64,000 bases of DNA from positions 1,860,001 to 1,924,000 of the forward strand of contig JACJXT010000011.1 of the NCBI GenBank assembly GCA_020636535.1. The letters run 5' to 3'. Source of the DNA: Chitinophagales bacterium (GTDB lineage Bacteria; Bacteroidota; Bacteroidia; Chitinophagales; JADIYW01). The position numbers and the translations under genes are program-made. Shown here piece after piece: positions 32,754-42,636 of the stretch. Every line of letters begins with the position of its first letter. Positions within the stretch are counted from its first letter, which is position 1. The notes under the pieces were generated by a model that was given only the letters and a program-made list of their open reading frames with translations, searched no databases and was not told where the DNA came from.

Positions 32754-34877
32754 TTAAGATGCTTTTGGCTCTAGTGCTTTTTTACTTAGTTTAAACTTAC
32801 CCGTTTTCTTGTCAATTTCTACTAGTTTTACTTTAATTGCTTCTCCTTCTTTCAAAAAGTCTTCTACTTTCTCTACTCTTTGATGTGCAATTTCAGAAAC
32901 ATGTAATAGTCCTTGTTTTCCTGGTAAAAATTCTACAAATGCACCATATGGCATTATTGAGACTACTTTAGCATCATACACTTCACCTACTTCTGGAACT
33001 GCAATAATACCTTTAATCGTATCCATTGCTTTTTGCATTCCTTCTGCATTATTCGACATAATATATACTAAGCCAATACCTTTTTCTTTATCTTCTTCGA
33101 TAGTTATTGTAGTATTTGTTTTGGCTTGTAATTCTTGAATTACTTTTCCTCCAGGACCAATAATTGCACCAATAAAGTCTTTATGCACTGTAATCATTTC
33201 AATTCTTGGCACATGCGTTTTGTACTCACTTCTTGGTGTATTAATACATTCGTCCATGATATTTAAGATGTGTAATCTACCTTGTTTTGCTTGCTCTAAA
33301 GCTTCAGTCAAAACCTCGTATGATAAACCATCTACTTTAATATCCATTTGACAAGCACAAATACCATTTTTAGTACCTGTAACTTTAAAGTCCATATCTC
33401 CTAAATGATCTTCATCTCCTAAAATATCAGATAATATAGCATATTTTTCTCCTTTAGAAATCATACCCATTGCAATACCAGAAACATGTCTTTTAACCTT
33501 AACGCCTGTATCCATTAAAGCCAATGACGCAGCACAAACAGTAGCCATTGATGAAGAACCATTAGATTCTAAAATATCAGATACTATTCTAATTGTATAT
33601 GGATTGTTTTCTTTGCTTGGCAATATTTGCTTGATACTTCTCATTGCTAAGTTTCCATGTCCAACTTCTCTTCTAGAAGTACCTCTCATTGGTTTTACTT
33701 CTCCAGTAGAAAATGGTGGAAAGTTATAATGTAGCATAAAATCGCTAAATTCTAATGCTTGAGCTTTGTCTACCATTTGCTCATCTTGCTTAGAACCTAA
33801 TGTTACTGTAGTTAGCGATTGTGTTTCGCCTCTAGTGAATAGTGCTGAACCGTGTGGTGATGGTAATACATCTATTTCTACGCTAATAGGTCGAATTTCG
33901 GTAGTTTGTCTTCCATCTAAACGCACTCTATCATTTAAAACCATATTTCTAATGGTTTCTTTTTCTAGTTTTGCAAAATATTCGCCAATTAAACTTTCTT
34001 GTTCTTCTAGTTCTTCTTCGGTAAATGTTGTTAGCAACTCTTCTTTGATTGCTTTTAAAGCTGCTTTTCTTTCGTGTTTTCCTGTTGGATTTTTAGCTAC
34101 TTCATAGATTTTATTTTCTGCAAAATCAGCTATTTTTTGTTTTAATGCTTCATTTACTTCCACTTCTGCTACTTCCATTTTCTCTTTTCCACATAGACTT
34201 CTCAACTCTACTTGAGCTTTACAGTGTGCTTGAATAACTTGGTGTCCAGTTTTGATTGCATCAATTAAATCTTGTTCAGAACATTCATCAGCTTCTCCTT
34301 CTACCATTAAAATATTATCGTGCGTTCCTGCTAAAATGATATTTAATTTAGCTTCTACTTGTTGAGCTGGAGATGGATTAACGATATACTCTTCGCCTAA
34401 TTTTATAATTCTTACTTCGGAAATAGCTTCTTGAAAAGGTATATCTGAAATGCTTAATGCTGTAGATGCTGCTAAACCTGCTAAACTATCTGGATCTACA
34501 CTTTCATCATTAGAAATTAAATAGATTAATACTTGCGTATCATTCATATAATTATCTGGGAATAGTGGACGAATGGCTCTATCTACTAATCTTGAAATTA
34601 ATATTTCATGCTCTGACAAACGACCTTCTCTTCTATGAAAACTTCCTGGAATTCTACCTGATGAAGCAAATTTTTCTTGATAATCTACCATTAAAGGAAA
34701 AAATGGAGCATCTGGTTTTGCTTCTGGTGAAGCACATACTGTTGCTAATATCATGCAATTACCACATTTTAAAAGCACACTTCCATTAGCTTGTCTTGCT
34801 AGTTTTCCTGTTTCAATGGTTACTTTGTGTTGTTGATTATATGGTAATTCTATTGAATGTGTATTGAATTTTATCAT
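32754..34877 (-). CDS. pnp: Polyribonucleotide nucleotidyltransferase (PNPase)
   Basis: From the ATG at 34877 the protein has 707 residues; a 22-residue hydrophobic upstream extension to 34943 is not part of the family. Two RNase PH domains (KLARQANGSVLLKCGNC start; FTRGETQSLTTVTLG in the second), the KH motif DFIGAIIGPGGKVIQELQ and the S1 domain (YDAKVVSIMPYGAFVEFLPG) are in the usual order. PNPase degrades RNA 3' to 5' with phosphate and joins the degradosome. rpsO lies directly upstream, the classic pairing, with a terminator between. Confidence 0.97.
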   Translation of the reverse strand: MIKFNTHSIELPYNQQHKVTIETGKLARQANGSVLLKCGNCMILATVCASPEAKPDAPFFPLMVDYQEKFASSGRIPGSFHRREGRLSEHEILISRLVDRAIRPLFPDNYMNDTQVLIYLISNDESVDPDSLAGLAASTALSISDIPFQEAISEVRIIKLGEEYIVNPSPAQQVEAKLNIILAGTHDNILMVEGEADECSEQDLIDAIKTGHQVIQAHCKAQVELRSLCGKEKMEVAEVEVNEALKQKIADFAENKIYEVAKNPTGKHERKAALKAIKEELLTTFTEEELEEQESLIGEYFAKLEKETIRNMVLNDRVRLDGRQTTEIRPISVEIDVLPSPHGSALFTRGETQSLTTVTLGSKQDEQMVDKAQALEFSDFMLHYNFPPFSTGEVKPMRGTSRREVGHGNLAMRSIKQILPSKENNPYTIRIVSDILESNGSSSMATVCAASLALMDTGVKVKRHVSGIAMGMISKGEKYAILSDILGDEDHLGDMDFKVTGTKNGICACQMDIKVDGLSYEVLTEALEQAKQGRLHILNIMDECINTPRSEYKTHVPRIEMITVHKDFIGAIIGPGGKVIQELQAKTNTTITIEEDKEKGIGLVYIMSNNAEGMQKAMDTIKGIIAVPEVGEVYDAKVVSIMPYGAFVEFLPGKQGLLHVSEIAHQRVEKVEDFLKEGEAIKVKLVEIDKKTGKFKLSKKALEPKAS

Positions 34878-34921
34878 TATTATAGTTATTAAATTTGGAA
34901 AAAATAGAATGATGTAAAAAC

Positions 34922-34948
34922 AAAAAAGCGAGGCAAGTGCCACGCTTT
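34922..34948 (-). terminator. Terminator between rpsO and pnp
   Basis: On the minus strand AAAGCGTGGCAC and GTGCCTCGCTTT-like arms form a stem with small mismatches, followed by T-rich sequence. It may limit pnp transcription from the rpsO promoter. Confidence 0.75.
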
Positions 34949-34957
34949 CTTAATATA

Positions 34958-35227
34958 TTACTTTCTTAAGTTTAATTTCTCAATGAGAGTTCTGTATTGG
35001 TTAATATCTTTGTTAGCCAAATATTTTAATAATTTTTTTCTTTGACCAACTAACTTATATAATGAACGCGTAGAGGAAAAATCCTTTCTGTTTGTTTTTA
35101 AGTGGTTAGAGATGTGGTTAATTCTGTGTGTAATTAAAGCCACTTGTGATTCTACTGAACCTGTATTGGCAGCTGTTCCACCAAACTCTGTAAAAATTTC
35201 AATTTTCTTTTCTTTTGTTAAGCTCAT
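34958..35227 (-). CDS. rpsO: 30S ribosomal protein uS15
   Basis: The 89-residue uS15 has the family motifs GSVESQVALITHRINHISNH (about 22-41), KDFSSTRSLYKLVGQRKKLLKYL and the LIEKLNLRK end. It binds 16S rRNA helices 20-22 and is a primary assembly protein. It lies immediately upstream of pnp, as in most bacteria. Confidence 0.97.
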   Translation of the reverse strand: MSLTKEKKIEIFTEFGGTAANTGSVESQVALITHRINHISNHLKTNRKDFSSTRSLYKLVGQRKKLLKYLANKDINQYRTLIEKLNLRK

Positions 35228-35258
35228 CTTTGATTATTTATCATCTTAAATTAAAGTG

Positions 35259-35266
35259 CAAAGGTA
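35259..35266 (-). promoter_or_regulatory. Promoter -7 box (TACCTTTG) of rpsO
   Basis: TAnnTTTG on the minus strand, with a TTG about 18 bases upstream matching the -33 element. The GCTACCTTTGCAC context is identical to the rpsF promoter. Confidence 0.7.
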
Positions 35267-35430
35267 GCATTATTTATGTTAAAACAAAATTATTTTAAGC
35301 TTAAAATGAGAAGAAATGTAATTTTACTTTTATAGACATTTATCATGGTCTTTTATATACAGTTAATTTTATTCTAACACTAAGAATTGTACAAAAGCTA
35401 ATATCAAGACATTCTTTTCAATGTATAAAA

Positions 35431-35458
35431 AAATCCTCACCAAAAGTAGTGAGGATTT
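35431..35458 (-). terminator. Terminator of the 35482-37887 receptor gene
   Basis: AAATCCTCAC (35431-35440) pairs with GTGAGGATTT (35449-35458); on the minus strand a T-run follows the stem. Confidence 0.88.
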
Positions 35459-35481
35459 ATATTTATAAAAGAAGAAATGTT

Positions 35482-37887
35482 TTAGAATTCCATTCTATAT
35501 TGAATGGTAAAATTCATAGGTGTTTCTAGTTTACCAACTCTTAACCAATATTCTGTATTGGTAAGGTTTTTAACAATAACACCCAAAGTGTTTTTTTCCT
35601 TGAAAGTATAGAATACTCTAGCATTAGCCACCCAATTTCCTCTTGGATTTACAAAGTTTGATATATAATTTGGCACTCCAGGAATACCTACAAATACTAT
35701 ATCAAAATTTTCAAAACGACTATAATATCTTACATCAAATCCAATTAATAATTTATTATTATATTTATATTCGATATCAAAAGTAGCCAAATGTCTATTT
35801 CTATATTTTAAAAGTTGATAAGTATTTGCATCATCTATAGGTTTTACAAAATGTTTGAACATATTTTTTATAAAACCACCGATTGAACTATTATCAAACC
35901 CTACGCTTTGAGAATAAGCATTTAGTTCAATAGGAAAAGCATAAGTATACCCTAAATTTAAACTAAGTTTATTCTTATTGTTAATATCAAAGTTATTTTT
36001 TAAAGACATATCCCAACCTGCGATTCTAGCTTGAGAAATATTTTCTGCTTTTAATGCAATTAATGCATCTGTTACACTATCAGAGCCACTAAATTCTACC
36101 ATATCATGATATTCTTGCCAGTAAAATGCAAAATCAAATAAGCCATAGTATAATTTGTTTTTAGTGCCAAATTTTTGCTGGATACCTAATTCAGAAGTCC
36201 AACCATACTCTGGTTTTAAACTTGGATTTGGCAAAATTCGTAAAAGAGGTCTACTTTGAGTTGTTGTAGTTTCTTTAATGTATGCCGTATCATTATTAAC
36301 AGACCAAGTAGTATCTAAAATAGTAGTTGTTATGGTTTCATCTCCAACTTTTTCATTTACAAATCGTTCTGCAAAACTTGGAAAACGAAATGCTTGACCG
36401 ACATTAAATCTTAAATTAGTATTTTTTCCTGCTTTCCAGTTAATACCAAATCTAGAATTTGGAGGAATTACACCTTTTTCAGTTGCATATTTATAAACTT
36501 CCCATCTAATACCACCCGATAATGTGACTTTATCACCAAATTTTTTATCTAATTGAGTAAATATAGCCCAAAGGTTTCCAAATTTTACATCATCTCCAAC
36601 AAATGCTGGCACTCTTACAAAAAACATCTGATTATCTGTTCCAAGAATTAAGTTTAGACCAATTTTTTCAAAAGGTTTTGTGAAGTTATAATTTATATTT
36701 TCTAGTAGCGTAGTGGTGTTAAATGAGGGTTGATTGTAATAAGTTCTAGTTTTTAAATCGTGAATATTGCCTTTTTTATCAAATGCTTTTAAAAAAGGAT
36801 CTACAGTAACTCTTATATTGTTAAAGTCATTATCTGCTCCAGCTTTATAGGCACCGTCATTTTCATTTTCCCAAAAGAAATATTCATATTCTCTATTATA
36901 CAATAAACTACCATTTACACCATAAGAAAGTCTATCATTTTTTTTGCTTGTCCATTTTGTTTTATAATAAACTCTAGCCAAATATTCTTCGCCGCCCTCA
37001 TAAGGTGTATTTTGTAAGAAAAATGAACCACCTACTAAGTATTCAAAATTATCTTTTAGCTTATGAGCTCTTACAAATGATGCACCAAAAGAAGGAATTG
37101 GAAAATCCCACCACTTAGTTACTTTTCTTTTTGGTGGTGCTATAAATGATTGAAAAGCTGTAAATTTTGTAATTGGTGTTTTAGTTGGTTTTAAAGTTTG
37201 AAGATGTATAGTACCGTTCATAGCAGAAGAACCATACAATACAGAAGAAGCACCTTTAAGTACTTCAATTTGTCCAACAGATTCAAGTGGTAATTGATTC
37301 CATTTTATATCACCTCTGTCTGGTGAAAGTATAGGTTGTCCATCTAAAATAAACATCACTCTAGAACCTACTCCATAAGCCCAACCACTACCAGCACGAA
37401 TGTTAGCTTGACCATCAGATACATTTAAACCAGAAACTCTTCTTAAAGCTTCATCTATTCTTGTTGGATTTACATTAGCAATTAAATCTGGTTTTACTAC
37501 TTCTATAGAAATAACTTCTTCACTAGCTTTTTTTTCAAATAGAGAACCAGTAATAACTACTTCATCTCCAAGTAGTATAGCTTCTTCTTCTAAATTAATA
37601 TCTGCTGTATAATTAGATTGATTATTGTTAAAATTTTTAATGATGTCTTTATATCCTAAATAAGAATAAGTTACTTCGTACGCATCTTTTCCTTCTAAGA
37701 TTAACTCATAATTACCTTCAAAATCGGTTACTGTTCCTTGCCCATCTTTTTCTACAATATTTACACCAATTAGTGGTTCGTTGGTTTTAGTATCTTTAAT
37801 ATTTCCTCTAATAGTAACTGTTTGAGCAAAACCAATTGTAGAAAATAATAGTAAACTGAAGAAAGCAATATATTTATTCTTGTTCAT
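35482..37887 (-). CDS. TonB-dependent outer-membrane receptor
   Basis: The 801-residue receptor has a signal peptide (YIAFFSLLLFSTIGFAQ) and a CarboxypepD_reg-like domain (IRGNIKDTKTNEPLIGVNI, about 25-100). A plug domain near 125-235 follows, with VLKGASSVLYGSSAMNGTIH, then a 22-strand-type barrel ending in FTIQYRMEF with terminal Phe. It is a tandem paralogue of the gene at 38004-40454, sharing the ALRR/KRxxGxxVxDGQANIRxGSG plug pattern. No TonB box sequence can be named, and the transported compound is unknown. It has its own promoter box and terminator, so the two receptors are separately transcribed. Confidence 0.92.
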   Translation of the reverse strand: MNKNKYIAFFSLLLFSTIGFAQTVTIRGNIKDTKTNEPLIGVNIVEKDGQGTVTDFEGNYELILEGKDAYEVTYSYLGYKDIIKNFNNNQSNYTADINLEEEAILLGDEVVITGSLFEKKASEEVISIEVVKPDLIANVNPTRIDEALRRVSGLNVSDGQANIRAGSGWAYGVGSRVMFILDGQPILSPDRGDIKWNQLPLESVGQIEVLKGASSVLYGSSAMNGTIHLQTLKPTKTPITKFTAFQSFIAPPKRKVTKWWDFPIPSFGASFVRAHKLKDNFEYLVGGSFFLQNTPYEGGEEYLARVYYKTKWTSKKNDRLSYGVNGSLLYNREYEYFFWENENDGAYKAGADNDFNNIRVTVDPFLKAFDKKGNIHDLKTRTYYNQPSFNTTTLLENINYNFTKPFEKIGLNLILGTDNQMFFVRVPAFVGDDVKFGNLWAIFTQLDKKFGDKVTLSGGIRWEVYKYATEKGVIPPNSRFGINWKAGKNTNLRFNVGQAFRFPSFAERFVNEKVGDETITTTILDTTWSVNNDTAYIKETTTTQSRPLLRILPNPSLKPEYGWTSELGIQQKFGTKNKLYYGLFDFAFYWQEYHDMVEFSGSDSVTDALIALKAENISQARIAGWDMSLKNNFDINNKNKLSLNLGYTYAFPIELNAYSQSVGFDNSSIGGFIKNMFKHFVKPIDDANTYQLLKYRNRHLATFDIEYKYNNKLLIGFDVRYYSRFENFDIVFVGIPGVPNYISNFVNPRGNWVANARVFYTFKEKNTLGVIVKNLTNTEYWLRVGKLETPMNFTIQYRMEF

Positions 37888-37910
37888 AAATAATGATTTG
37901 AATGTTTTTG

Positions 37911-37918
37911 CAAAAATA
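37911..37918 (-). promoter_or_regulatory. Candidate -7 box (TATTTTTG) for the 35482-37887 receptor
   Basis: On the minus strand TATTTTTG lies 23 bases before the ATG at 37887, downstream of the previous gene's terminator. Confidence 0.5.
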
Positions 37919-37947
37919 ATAGTTTAGTAGTGAGTTTCTTTTTAAAA

Positions 37948-37982
37948 TAAAAAAGCCATTACATTAATAAATCGTAATGGCT
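37948..37982 (-). terminator. Terminator of the 38004-40454 receptor gene
   Basis: AGCCATTAC (37954-37962) pairs with GTAATGGCT (37974-37982); on the minus strand a run of T follows. Confidence 0.88.
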
Positions 37983-38003
37983 CACCAAATATAGGTATAT
38001 TCT

Positions 38004-40454
38004 TTATTTAAAAGTAGCGTCGAATCTAAATCCATAGTTTCTTGGAGCTTCTACAAGAGCTGGACGCAAGGTATATTCGTTATTGGTAACATTTTTTACT
38101 AAAAAAGAAAATCTAAATTTATCGTTTTCGCCAAAGTTAACAGCAGCTCTTAAATCTAAAACCACTTCTCCTTTAGATTGTCTCTGTGGTTTTTTACTTG
38201 CCCAATTATTTCTGTATTGACTATATTTATAAGCATATAAGCTTGGTAGTACTTCCCCAAAAATGCCATCCCAGTTTTCCATAGCACTATAATACTGTAG
38301 TGTAGCACCAAAATCAAACAAACCAAAACTAATATCCCATTGTGCTTGTACTTGATGACGGAAACGATATTTCAATACATTATAATCTACAACATCACTA
38401 TATTGTTCTGCCTCATTATAGTTTCTATATTGAGGCACTGTAAATGTATATCCTGTAACTAATGTAGTTGGAAATTTATTAAATAATTTGCCTTCGCCCA
38501 TTAATGTAACTTCAGTACCATAAATTCTAGTGTTGCCAATGTTTTTGGCAAAGAAACCTAATGCTTCATTATTATAAACACCTAAATTAAATTCAATCAT
38601 ATCAGTATATTGTTGGTAAAAACCTGCAACATCTATATATGCATTAAAATCTCTACCTAATTTAATGCCTTGCTTAATACCCAATTCTGCTGTTAAACCA
38701 GTTTCTGAAGTTAAGTTTGGATTTGGATAGATACCAAAAGATTCACTTAAAGGTGTAGAGATAAATTTCTCTGCAATAGCAGGAAAACGATAGCCTTGTC
38801 CAAATGAAGCTCTTATAAATGTATATTTAGCAGCTTCTACATTGATACCAACTCTTGATACTGGTTTAGTTTCTATTTTATCATTGTCAATTCTGTTAGA
38901 TTCAAATCTAAAACCATAGTCTATGCCCACTCTATCCCAAAACTTTTTACTTAATTGAAAAAATCCTGCTAAATTAAATCCAGTATGATTGGTATTTCCA
39001 AAAAGCTCTGAAACCGATTTTGTATAGCTACCTACAAAACCTGTAGTTAGTACAAAGTTTATTTTAGAAAAATTTCTTTGGTATTGATATTGGCCATAGT
39101 AGTAGTCAGAAGCATTATCTTGGTTGTTAGAATTATCAATATCTGTTCTGTAATATCTTGTTAAAATTTTGTGTGAATTACCTTTGCTATCAGCAAATTT
39201 AAAGTAAGGATCTATAGTAATTCTAAAAGATCTTGATTCTGTAGGAATTCCAGTTACGGCACCAGGAATATATTTGTCTATACCAGAACCTCCCCATAAA
39301 AAGAAAGTTTGACTTTTAGCACCTAAAATATTGGTATTTACACCAATTTGTATTTTTTCGTTAACATGATAATTGGTATTGATATTAAATCTACCTCTTG
39401 TTTCGTTAGCACCCCAATTGTGTTTTTGTTCTTTATATAATTGACCACTAAAAATAAAATCTAATTTTTTAGATTTAGTAATTTTTTCTCTATACGCCCA
39501 AGAAAAACCAAAAGAATAAGGTCTTCTTCTAAAGTCATTTTTTAATCTTATTTCAGGAACAGGAAATAAACCTGCAACCTCTGAACCTTGAAGTGTAATA
39601 CTGTCTAATTCCCACCAGTTTTTGTTTACTTTGGTTTCAATTATTTCTCCTGTAAATTCGTGAGTTGTAGTATCAAAAACGCCAATTTTTTCTTTTTGAT
39701 TTGGATTGTCTATAACGGAACCGAAAACTGAAAACTTAGCATATGGCTCTGATGTTGGATAAGCTGTTCTTAAATTGATAATTCCGTTCATAGCAGAAGA
39801 ACCATATAATGCAGAAGCAGCTCCTTTAATAATTTCTATTTGACCAATATTTTCTACAGGTAATGATGACCAAGAAGGAAATCCTGCATCTGCTTGTAGT
39901 GCAGGTAAATCATCCATTAACAATAATACTCTTGTACCAGCACCATAAGAATAACCAGAACCACCTCTAATATTTGCTTGTCCGTCAACTACTGTTACAC
40001 CTGGACTTCTTTTTAAGGCATCATCAACAGTGTTCATATTTTGTTTGGCTAATACTTCTGGTTTAATTACATCTATAGATACTGTTTCTTCGCCCACTCT
40101 TCTTTCAAATTTACTACTGGTAACTACTACTTCGTCTAATAAACTCAAACTTTCACTTAATTGAATGTCTTTTGTAATAGTTTGATTTTCTGTTACGGTA
40201 ATGGCTTCTTCTTTATCAGTATAACCAACATAACTATAGATAATAGTATAACTACCAGCAGGAAGTTCTATTTCGTAATTACCCTCAATATCAGAAGTGG
40301 CACCTTCTAATGATCCTTTTACAGAAATATTGACGCCAATTAATTCTTCTCCAGATTTGGCATCAGTAATTTTACCTTTGATAATTCCATTTTGTGCATT
40401 TGAAATTAATGCTCCAAAAAAGAATAGCATTAAACTAAATAAGATTGATTTCAT
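38004..40454 (-). CDS. TonB-dependent outer-membrane receptor
   Basis: The 816-residue receptor starts with a signal peptide (LMLFFFGALISNAQ) and a CarboxypepD_reg-like domain (IIKGKITDAKSGEELIGVNI). The plug shows TVDDALKRSPGVTVVDGQAN and IEIIKGAASALYGSSAMNGI. The barrel follows and ends in GFRFDATFK. Compared with its neighbour it has an insertion after the plug (about 250-300) containing many Thr, Lys and Trp residues. The plug GSGYSYGAGTRVLLLMDDLP is shared with the neighbour. The pair probably arose by tandem duplication and may import related ligands. Confidence 0.92.
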   Translation of the reverse strand: MKSILFSLMLFFFGALISNAQNGIIKGKITDAKSGEELIGVNISVKGSLEGATSDIEGNYEIELPAGSYTIIYSYVGYTDKEEAITVTENQTITKDIQLSESLSLLDEVVVTSSKFERRVGEETVSIDVIKPEVLAKQNMNTVDDALKRSPGVTVVDGQANIRGGSGYSYGAGTRVLLLMDDLPALQADAGFPSWSSLPVENIGQIEIIKGAASALYGSSAMNGIINLRTAYPTSEPYAKFSVFGSVIDNPNQKEKIGVFDTTTHEFTGEIIETKVNKNWWELDSITLQGSEVAGLFPVPEIRLKNDFRRRPYSFGFSWAYREKITKSKKLDFIFSGQLYKEQKHNWGANETRGRFNINTNYHVNEKIQIGVNTNILGAKSQTFFLWGGSGIDKYIPGAVTGIPTESRSFRITIDPYFKFADSKGNSHKILTRYYRTDIDNSNNQDNASDYYYGQYQYQRNFSKINFVLTTGFVGSYTKSVSELFGNTNHTGFNLAGFFQLSKKFWDRVGIDYGFRFESNRIDNDKIETKPVSRVGINVEAAKYTFIRASFGQGYRFPAIAEKFISTPLSESFGIYPNPNLTSETGLTAELGIKQGIKLGRDFNAYIDVAGFYQQYTDMIEFNLGVYNNEALGFFAKNIGNTRIYGTEVTLMGEGKLFNKFPTTLVTGYTFTVPQYRNYNEAEQYSDVVDYNVLKYRFRHQVQAQWDISFGLFDFGATLQYYSAMENWDGIFGEVLPSLYAYKYSQYRNNWASKKPQRQSKGEVVLDLRAAVNFGENDKFRFSFLVKNVTNNEYTLRPALVEAPRNYGFRFDATFK

Positions 40455-40516
40455 TAAGTTAATTTTTTATTGGCTAATATATAGAGAATTTTTAACTTAA
40501 TGCTAAATTAAAATAA

Positions 40517-40543
40517 AAAACTCCAACTTAAAGTTGGAGTTTT
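40517..40543 (-). terminator. Terminator of the 40566-41048 lipoprotein gene
   Basis: AAAACTCCAACTT (40517-40529) is the reverse complement of AAGTTGGAGTTTT (40531-40543), and on the minus strand more T follow. Confidence 0.88.
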
Positions 40544-40565
40544 ACCAATAACCTATAGTCAGTGT

Positions 40566-41048
40566 TTATTTTTTGAATGTTCCTGTTAATTCTTCACCAG
40601 AAATAGATAAATTAGCTGAACCTAATGTAGCTGTTCCTTGAGAAACAGAAATTGTAGTAGTTAAATTACCTTTTGTTAAATTATAATCTGCTCTTAAATC
40701 TGCTACAACATTACTAACAGTAGCCGTACCTAATGGAGTTGAAATAGAGAATGTATTAACACTTGCATCATCTACAAAAATATCACAATTACTAATAATT
40801 CCTCTAAAGGTTTTATTTAATGTTTTTGATGTTATATCGATAGAATCAGTTCCAGAAACCGCAGATATTATTATAGTATCCTTAATTGGAACGGCAACAG
40901 AAGAAACTGTCAATGAATGTTGTCCGTAGTATGTACCCACATACTCATCTATGGAACATGCATACTTGTCTTCATCAGGACTGCATGAAGTAATAAATAC
41001 AGTAGAGAATACTGCTAAAATTGCTAAAATAAATAAGTTCTTTTTCAT
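40566..41048 (-). CDS. Small lipoprotein, function unknown
   Basis: The 160-residue protein starts with a lipoprotein signal, with FITSC as lipobox (Cys22). The mature part is Thr/Ser/Val-rich with alternating hydrophobic residues, a beta-sandwich or lipocalin-like pattern, and ends GEELTGTFKK. It contains a CSIDEYVGTYYGQHSL segment near its start that resembles small META- or calycin-like lipoproteins, but I cannot assign a family. It precedes the two receptor genes on the same strand yet is separated from them by a strong terminator. Confidence 0.75.
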   Translation of the reverse strand: MKKNLFILAILAVFSTVFITSCSPDEDKYACSIDEYVGTYYGQHSLTVSSVAVPIKDTIIISAVSGTDSIDITSKTLNKTFRGIISNCDIFVDDASVNTFSISTPLGTATVSNVVADLRADYNLTKGNLTTTISVSQGTATLGSANLSISGEELTGTFKK

Positions 41049-41222
41049 ATTAATTATATTTGTTTAAAATTTGTAATCAAAAATATTGCCAAAATTTGAC
41101 TCTACCAAGCTTTTAACGATTTATTTTTCACTATAACTTAAAAAATATGTTAATTTATAGTTGTACACCACATTGTTTTTTAATTTGTTTTGTGTATATT
41201 TATAGTTTAAAAATTAACAATT

Positions 41223-42626
41223 ATGGTTGCAGGACAAATACTTGATGTTAGACAATTAGTAGCCGCACAAAAAAGTTACTTTAAAAGTGGTGCTACAAAA
41301 TCATATGATTTTAGACTAAATCAGCTTAAAAAATTAAGACAAGTTTTACTAGATAATGAACAAGCTATTGTAAAAGCATTGTATGATGATTTACACAAAT
41401 CTTCGTTTGAAGCATACGGAACTGAATTTAGTTTTGTATTGAAAGATTTAGATCATACTATTTCGAGTTTGAAAGCTTGGATGAAACGAAAAAAAGTAAC
41501 TACACCTTTGTTTCATCAATTAGGTAGTAGTTGGATACAAAGTGAACCATATGGTTTGGTTTATGTAATGGCACCTTGGAACTATCCTTTTCAGTTGTTA
41601 ATGGCTCCAGTAATTGGTGCAATGGCTGCTGGCAATACTATTATTATGAAACCATCGCAATCTACTAATCATATATGTGCTGTAATTGAAAAAATGGTTA
41701 AAGACAATTTTAGTGCAGAATATATGGCAGTGGTTACTAGTCATACTGATAGTGATATTGTATTAGAAGAAAATGTAGATTATGTATTTTTTACTGGTGG
41801 AAAAAGAACAGGAATAGATGTTTATACCAAAGCTGCAAAAACATTAACGCCAGTTACGCTAGAGCTTGGTGGAAAAAGTCCATGTTTTATAGATGAAAGT
41901 GTAAACATGAATTGGGGAATTAAGCGAATTATTTGGGGAAAATTTACTAATGCTGGACAAACTTGTGTTGCACCTGATTATGTATTGATTGACAAAAAAG
42001 TAAAAGCTAAATTTTTAGAAGAAGCTAAGAAAGTAATCAAAGAATTTTATGGTGATAATCCGAAAGATAGTAAAGACTTTGGACGCATTGTAAAAAGTAG
42101 CAATAATAAAAACTTTAAGAAATTAGCAAGTTTATTAGAAGGAATGGATATTGTTTGTGGTGGTGAAATTGATGAAAGTGAAAACTATATTGCACCAACT
42201 ATTTTAGACAATGTAAAACTAACAGATGCCATAATGCAAGATGAAATATTTGGTCCGATTTTACCAATAGTAGAATACAACACTTTAGATGAAGCTATAC
42301 AAATTGTAAAAAATGGAGGAAAGCCATTAGCATTATATATTTTTAGTGAGAATAAAATGTACGCTGAAAAAATTCTTAGCGAAACATCTTCAGGAAATGC
42401 ATCTATTAATGAATGTTTGATGCATGTTGGTCAGTTTAATTTGCCTTTTGGAGGTGTTGGTGATAGTGGTATTGGACAATATCATGGGAAATTGAGCTTT
42501 GATACTTTTTCGCATGCTAAAGGCGTATTGAAAAAATCAACTTTAAGTGATTTGAAATTAAGATTTCCTCCATATAAAGAAAGCAATGTTAATTTATTGA
42601 AGAAACTAATTGCTTGGTTAAACTAA
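41223..42626 (+). CDS. Aldehyde dehydrogenase, NAD(P)-dependent (class 3-like)
   Basis: The 467 residues lack the N-terminal extension of class 1/2 enzymes, as in class 3 fatty-aldehyde dehydrogenases. The signature VLELGGKSPCFID-type region (VTLELGGKSP) carries the general-base Glu, and the nucleophilic Cys is in NAGQTCVAPDYV. MAPWNYPFQLLMAPVIGAMAAGNT (in two parts: MAPWNYPFQLL, IGAMAAGN) forms the cofactor-binding start. It probably oxidises long or medium aldehydes to acids. A TATATTTA box, close to the -7 consensus, lies upstream near 41195. A membrane-protein gene follows 10 bases later. Confidence 0.93.
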   Translation: MVAGQILDVRQLVAAQKSYFKSGATKSYDFRLNQLKKLRQVLLDNEQAIVKALYDDLHKSSFEAYGTEFSFVLKDLDHTISSLKAWMKRKKVTTPLFHQLGSSWIQSEPYGLVYVMAPWNYPFQLLMAPVIGAMAAGNTIIMKPSQSTNHICAVIEKMVKDNFSAEYMAVVTSHTDSDIVLEENVDYVFFTGGKRTGIDVYTKAAKTLTPVTLELGGKSPCFIDESVNMNWGIKRIIWGKFTNAGQTCVAPDYVLIDKKVKAKFLEEAKKVIKEFYGDNPKDSKDFGRIVKSSNNKNFKKLASLLEGMDIVCGGEIDESENYIAPTILDNVKLTDAIMQDEIFGPILPIVEYNTLDEAIQIVKNGGKPLALYIFSENKMYAEKILSETSSGNASINECLMHVGQFNLPFGGVGDSGIGQYHGKLSFDTFSHAKGVLKKSTLSDLKLRFPPYKESNVNLLKKLIAWLN

Positions 42627-42636
42627 TTTATATTTC

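Noticed and set aside
34878..34943. 22-residue hydrophobic extension of PNPase
   Set aside because: PNPase is cytosolic and starts at the conserved MIKFNTHSIEL; the extension covers the untranslated region.
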